Assembly (NCBI GenBank): GCA_041916675.1
Contig: JAYRZB010000007.1
Span: 1 to 64,000 of the forward strand
Length of the DNA: 64,000 nucleotides
Direction of reading: 5' to 3'
Origin: JAYRZB01 sp041916675
GTDB lineage: Bacteria > Pseudomonadota > Alphaproteobacteria > Rhizobiales > Devosiaceae
Shown in pieces: positions 60,845-64,000 of the stretch. Position 1 is the stretch's first letter; every line of letters begins with the position of its first letter. The position numbers were made by a program, and so were the translations under genes. The notes beneath the pieces are model-generated. The model searched no databases and was not told where the DNA came from. It was given only the letters and a program-made list of their open reading frames with translations.

Positions 60845-61495
60845 ATGACCGGTGATGCTCCCGCCAGGGGTCCGAAATTCCGCCGACGCGCCGCTGCGCG
60901 CCCCGATGAAGTTCTTGATGCCGCGCTCGATCTGTTCATCGAACGCGGCTTTGCGGCCACCAAGGTCGAGGATATCGGCAAGCGGGCCGGCATCTCCAAG
61001 GGTGCGGTCTACCTCTACTTTCCCTCCAAGGACGCCATCATCGAAGCCCTCATCCAGCGCGCGGTGCAACCGGTGCGCAGCGAGGCGCTGGCCGGTTTCG
61101 CCAGTTTCGAGGGCGATCCGCGCATCATCATCTCCACGGTGCTGCGCCGCCTCAGCCAAGAACTGTCCAATCCCCGGATGATGGCCATTCCGCGCCTGAT
61201 CATGCGCGAAGTCGTCAATTTTCCCGGCCTGGGCGAACTCTATCGCCGCGAAGTGCTCGATCAGGTCATGCCGGTGCTCACCAACCTGATCGCGCGCGGC
61301 ATTGCGGCCGGCTACCTGCGCCCGGTCGATCCGGAGCTGACCATCCGGTCGCTGATGGGCCCGATCATGATCCACATCATGCTCGGCGAGATCTTTGGCA
61401 TCACCCCGGAAGGCGGCCTCGCCCTCGACCGGCTGATCGAAAACCACCTTGCAATCCTGTTCGATGGCCTCAGCGCCACGGGAGACCGTTCATGA
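60845..61495 (+). CDS. TetR/AcrR-family regulator of exporter operon
   Basis: A 216-residue regulator. The N-terminal DNA-binding domain (about 15-65) shows DEVLDAALDLFIERGFAATKVEDIGKRAGISKGAVYLYFPSKDAIIEAL; the C-terminal part binds an unknown ligand. It overlaps the HlyD gene by four bases and leads the TetR-HlyD-ABC operon, a layout like E. coli YbiH-YbhGFSR. It probably represses the operon through the palindromes upstream. Confidence 0.9.
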   Translation: MTGDAPARGPKFRRRAAARPDEVLDAALDLFIERGFAATKVEDIGKRAGISKGAVYLYFPSKDAIIEALIQRAVQPVRSEALAGFASFEGDPRIIISTVLRRLSQELSNPRMMAIPRLIMREVVNFPGLGELYRREVLDQVMPVLTNLIARGIAAGYLRPVDPELTIRSLMGPIMIHIMLGEIFGITPEGGLALDRLIENHLAILFDGLSATGDRS

Positions 61496-62439
61496 GCGAT
61501 GCCTTTGGCTGGCTTGCCGCGCTTTTCGCCCTGCTTCCCGGCATGGGCACGGCGCAGCCTCCCGAATGGTCGGGCTATGTGGAAGCCGATTATGTTTATG
61601 TCGCCCCGGTTGCCCCCGGCACGGTGCTCACCCTCTCCGTCAGCGAGCAGCAGCGTGTCAACAAGGGCGACCTTCTGGTGGTGCTGTCGGCCCTGCAGCA
61701 ATCGGCAGCGCTCGATGCAGCGCAGGCCCGGGTCACAGCGGCCGAAGCCAACCTGCACAATCTCGAATCAGGCAGCCGGACTGAAGAAATCGATGTCGTC
61801 CGCGCCAGCCTCGCCCGGGCTGAAGCCGATCGCGTGCTGGCCGAACAGAACCTGACGCGCAGCCAGAAGCTTTTCGATGAGGGGTTGATCCCCAACGCCC
61901 AGGTCGATCAGGCCCGCGCCGCCTTTGCCAGCGCCGAGGCGCAGGTGGCCCAGCTCAGGGCGCAGCTTGCCGTCGCCGAACTGCCCGCCCGCAGCCAGCA
62001 GCAGATCGCGGCGCAGGCCAGCCTCGATGCGGCAATCGCCGATGCCGCCAAGGCTCGGGCCGACCTCTTCGAGCGCAACCTGGGCGCGCCGGTGGCCGGG
62101 CTCGTCGAGCGCATCTATTTCGACCCCGGCGAAATGGCGGTCAGCGGCGCGCCCGTTGTGGCCCTGCGGCCCGATGGCGCGCTCAAGGTCAAGTTCTTCA
62201 TCCCCGAAACGGCCCGCGCCACCCTGGCGCTGGGGCAGGGCCTCAGCGTCTCCTGCGATGGCTGCCACGATGGCCTGACGGCGACCCTTAGTTTTCTCGC
62301 CTCCGAACCGCAGTTCACCGCGCCGATCATTTATTCGCGTGATGAGCGCGGGCGGCTGGTCTATCTGGCCGAGGCGCGGCTCGACGGCGAGGTTGCCCTG
62401 CAACCGGGGCAGCCGGTCAGCGTCGCGGTGCGCCCGTGA
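61492..62439 (+). CDS. HlyD-family membrane fusion protein
   Basis: A 315-residue periplasmic adaptor with a hydrophobic N-terminus (FGWLAALFALLPGMGTA). The lipoyl/barrel-sandwich halves (GYVEADYVYVAPVAPGTV and PVAGLVERIYFDPGEMAVSG) flank a long coiled-coil hairpin of about 60-180 (VTAAEANLHNLESGSRTEEIDVVRASLARAEADRVLAEQNL). It links the inner-membrane ABC transporter to an outer-membrane channel for export. Operon overlaps on both sides support co-translation. Confidence 0.9.
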   Translation: MSDAFGWLAALFALLPGMGTAQPPEWSGYVEADYVYVAPVAPGTVLTLSVSEQQRVNKGDLLVVLSALQQSAALDAAQARVTAAEANLHNLESGSRTEEIDVVRASLARAEADRVLAEQNLTRSQKLFDEGLIPNAQVDQARAAFASAEAQVAQLRAQLAVAELPARSQQQIAAQASLDAAIADAAKARADLFERNLGAPVAGLVERIYFDPGEMAVSGAPVVALRPDGALKVKFFIPETARATLALGQGLSVSCDGCHDGLTATLSFLASEPQFTAPIIYSRDERGRLVYLAEARLDGEVALQPGQPVSVAVRP

Positions 62440-63410
62440 GCGCCAATGCGATCGATGTCAGGGGCCTCACCAAGGTCTTTGGCCCGCGAACAGTGGTCGA
62501 TGCTTTCGATATCAGCGTGCCGCGCGGCGCCATCTATGGATTTCTCGGGCCGAACGGTTCGGGCAAAACCACCACCATCCGCATGCTCTGCGGGCTCCTG
62601 ACCCCCGACGGCGGGCAGGGCACCTGTCTCGGCTTCGATATCCGGCGCGAGGCGGCCCGCATCAAGGAGCAGGTGGGATATATGACGCAGAAGTTCTCGC
62701 TCTACGAGGACCTCTCGATCCGCGAAAACCTCGATTTCATCGGCCGGATGTATCGCATCCCCGATCGCAAGGACCGGGTGCAGACCGCGCTCGAAGAGCT
62801 TGGCCTTGCCAACCGCTCCCGGCAACTGGCTGGCACGCTGTCGGGGGGCTGGAAGCAGCGGCTGGCGCTCGCCGCCTGCCTGTTGCACAGCCCGCAACTG
62901 CTGCTGCTCGACGAGCCGACGGCCGGGGTCGATCCCAAGGCCCGCCGCGATTTCTGGGATGAGATCCGCCGCCTCTCGGCCAAGGGGGTCACGGTGCTGG
63001 TCTCGACCCACTACATGGATGAGGCGGTCCAGTGCGATTACATCGCCTATATCGCCTATGGCAAAAAGCTGGTCGATGGGCCCGCGGGCGAGATTCCGGC
63101 CCGCATCGGGCTCAAGACCTGGCGCGCCGAGGGACCGGACCTGCCCGCGCTCGAGGCCCGCCTCAAGCGCATGCCGGGGGTCGAGCAGGTGGCCCGGTTC
63201 GGGGCTGTGCTGCACTTGTCGGGCACTGATCCACACAGCCTCGATGCCACCGTCGCCGCGCTCGGCGCAGAAGGCCCCTATAGATTTTCTGTTCAGCCCG
63301 CCGGACTCGAAGAGGCCTTCATTTACCTGATGGCCGGGGCGCGCGACAACTTTGCCCAGGATGAGGGCGATCAAACCGCCAGCGCGCCTGAGCCGGGTCA
63401 GGCATCATGA
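62436..63410 (+). CDS. ABC-2-type exporter ATP-binding protein
   Basis: A 324-residue ATPase: Walker A GFLGPNGSGKTTTIRML near 35-50, Q-loop VGYMTQKFSLYEDL, signature LSGGWKQRLALAACL near 132 and Walker B LLLLDEPTAGVDPKARRDFW near 152. The C-terminal ~90 residues form the accessory domain of DrrA/YbhF-type proteins. Only one NBD is present, whereas E. coli YbhF carries two. It overlaps the permease gene by four bases. Confidence 0.92.
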   Translation: MSANAIDVRGLTKVFGPRTVVDAFDISVPRGAIYGFLGPNGSGKTTTIRMLCGLLTPDGGQGTCLGFDIRREAARIKEQVGYMTQKFSLYEDLSIRENLDFIGRMYRIPDRKDRVQTALEELGLANRSRQLAGTLSGGWKQRLALAACLLHSPQLLLLDEPTAGVDPKARRDFWDEIRRLSAKGVTVLVSTHYMDEAVQCDYIAYIAYGKKLVDGPAGEIPARIGLKTWRAEGPDLPALEARLKRMPGVEQVARFGAVLHLSGTDPHSLDATVAALGAEGPYRFSVQPAGLEEAFIYLMAGARDNFAQDEGDQTASAPEPGQAS

Positions 63411-64000
63411 GCGGGTCATTTTCCCTGGCCCGCTTTGCGGCGGTGGTGATCAAGGAATTCATCCAGATGCGGCGCGACCGCGTCACCTTCGCCATGATGA
63501 TCGGCTTGCCGATAGTGCAATTGATGCTGTTCGGCTTTGCCATCAATGCCGATCCGCGCCATCTGCCTACCCTGGTCGAAGTCAATGATAGCGGGCCGCT
63601 CACCCGGGCGGTGATCGCTGGCATGGCCAACTCGACTTACTTCGATTTTATCGGTGCCGTCGCCAATGCCGAGGCCGGGGAAGAGGCACTGCGCGAGGGC
63701 ACGGCCAATTTCGTCATCGTCATCCCGTCCGGGTTTGAGCGCGATGTCATGCGCGGCCGCCGCCCGAACCTCTTGATCGCTGCCGATGCCTCCGATCCCT
63801 CGGCGGTTGGGGGTGCGGCGGCGGCGCTCTCGGGCATTGTCAATGTGGCGATTGCCGAAATCATGGTGGGGCCGCTGCGCACCCTGGCCCCGCAGCCGCC
63901 CCCGTTCGGCGTGGTCGTGCACCGCCAGTACAATCCCGAGGGGCGCACTGCGACCAATATCGTTCCGGGCCTTCTGGCGATCATTTTGTCGATGACCATG
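63407..64000 (+). CDS. ABC-2-type permease, truncated by window end
   Basis: ATG at 63407 opens 198 codons that remain open to the window edge. SGSFSLARFAAVVIKEFIQMRRDRVTFAMMIGLPIVQLMLFGFAINADP is the first membrane segment of the YbhS/YbhR group, followed by a large periplasmic domain and the start of the second hydrophobic segment (IVPGLLAIILSM). It is the permease partner of the preceding ATPase; a second permease may follow beyond the window. Confidence 0.9.
   Translation, partial: MSGSFSLARFAAVVIKEFIQMRRDRVTFAMMIGLPIVQLMLFGFAINADPRHLPTLVEVNDSGPLTRAVIAGMANSTYFDFIGAVANAEAGEEALREGTANFVIVIPSGFERDVMRGRRPNLLIAADASDPSAVGGAAAALSGIVNVAIAEIMVGPLRTLAPQPPPFGVVVHRQYNPEGRTATNIVPGLLAIILSMTM

Overview
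The window looks like the chromosome of an alphaproteobacterium of the order Hyphomicrobiales, possibly Devosia or a relative. This is inferred from high GC, the layout of the inositol and polyamine operons, an iolC-DUF2090 fusion, an FMN-riboswitch-controlled RibN-type transporter and many four-base stop/start overlaps; no 16S gene is present to confirm it. The host sequence is interrupted between about 21.87 and 57.60 kb by a mobilizable element that carries a dense set of anti-phage genes.

Host left arm (1-21.87 kb). A cluster of GC-rich hairpin repeats (120-335) is followed by a myo-inositol catabolism locus: iolB, a DUF3329-like membrane peptide, iolE, iolD and iolC-DUF2090 on the minus strand; iolG and an SDR dehydrogenase on the plus strand; an RpiR-type regulator; a three-gene ribose/inositol-type ABC importer; and a second Gfo/Idh/MocA dehydrogenase. 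Next come a DMT transporter behind an FMN riboswitch (ribN-like), a 24-codon ORF with an exceptionally strong ribosome binding site, a spermidine/putrescine-type ABC operon (potFGHI-like), pseudouridine degradation (psuG, psuK), and an ACT-domain protein.

Mobilizable element (21,871-57,597, about 35.7 kb). It sits at the 3' end of a tRNA-Ala(CGC) gene and is flanked by a 12-bp direct repeat. The left end has a hairpin-rich candidate oriT, a MobC-like protein, a relaxase, a degenerate ROK-kinase homologue, small proteins and a VirD4/TraG-type coupling protein. No mating-pair (VirB/Trb) genes are present, so it should need a helper. Then follow an ArdC-type antirestriction protein, a small serine resolvase with a possible site, a DUF1036/zinc-ribbon/Sel1 operon and a ParB-like protein. 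The right end holds accessory proteins (DUF3768 and others) and a large serine recombinase that reads into the tRNA gene.

Defence core (36.3-51.8 kb). AbiEi/AbiEii (type IV toxin-antitoxin) lies behind two related inverted repeats. Convergent to it is a SPARTA system: a short prokaryotic Argonaute and a TIR-APAZ protein, preceded by a previously unlisted 46-codon gene. Divergent from SPARTA, across one nested palindrome, runs an operon of a WYL-domain regulator, a DEAH helicase with DUF3883, a DUF1156 DNA methylase and a DUF499 ATPase with an N-terminal HEPN (Swt1-like) domain. This matches the helicase-methylase-ATPase (Hma) type as I recall it. The shared intergenic operator suggests that one WYL repressor controls both systems, which is the most interesting feature of the window.

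Host right arm (57.6-64 kb). It holds tRNA-Ala, an extended SDR reductase divergent from a TetR regulator, a Gfo/Idh/MocA dehydrogenase, a small secreted-like peptide, and a TetR-HlyD-ABC exporter operon whose permease gene runs off the end of the window.
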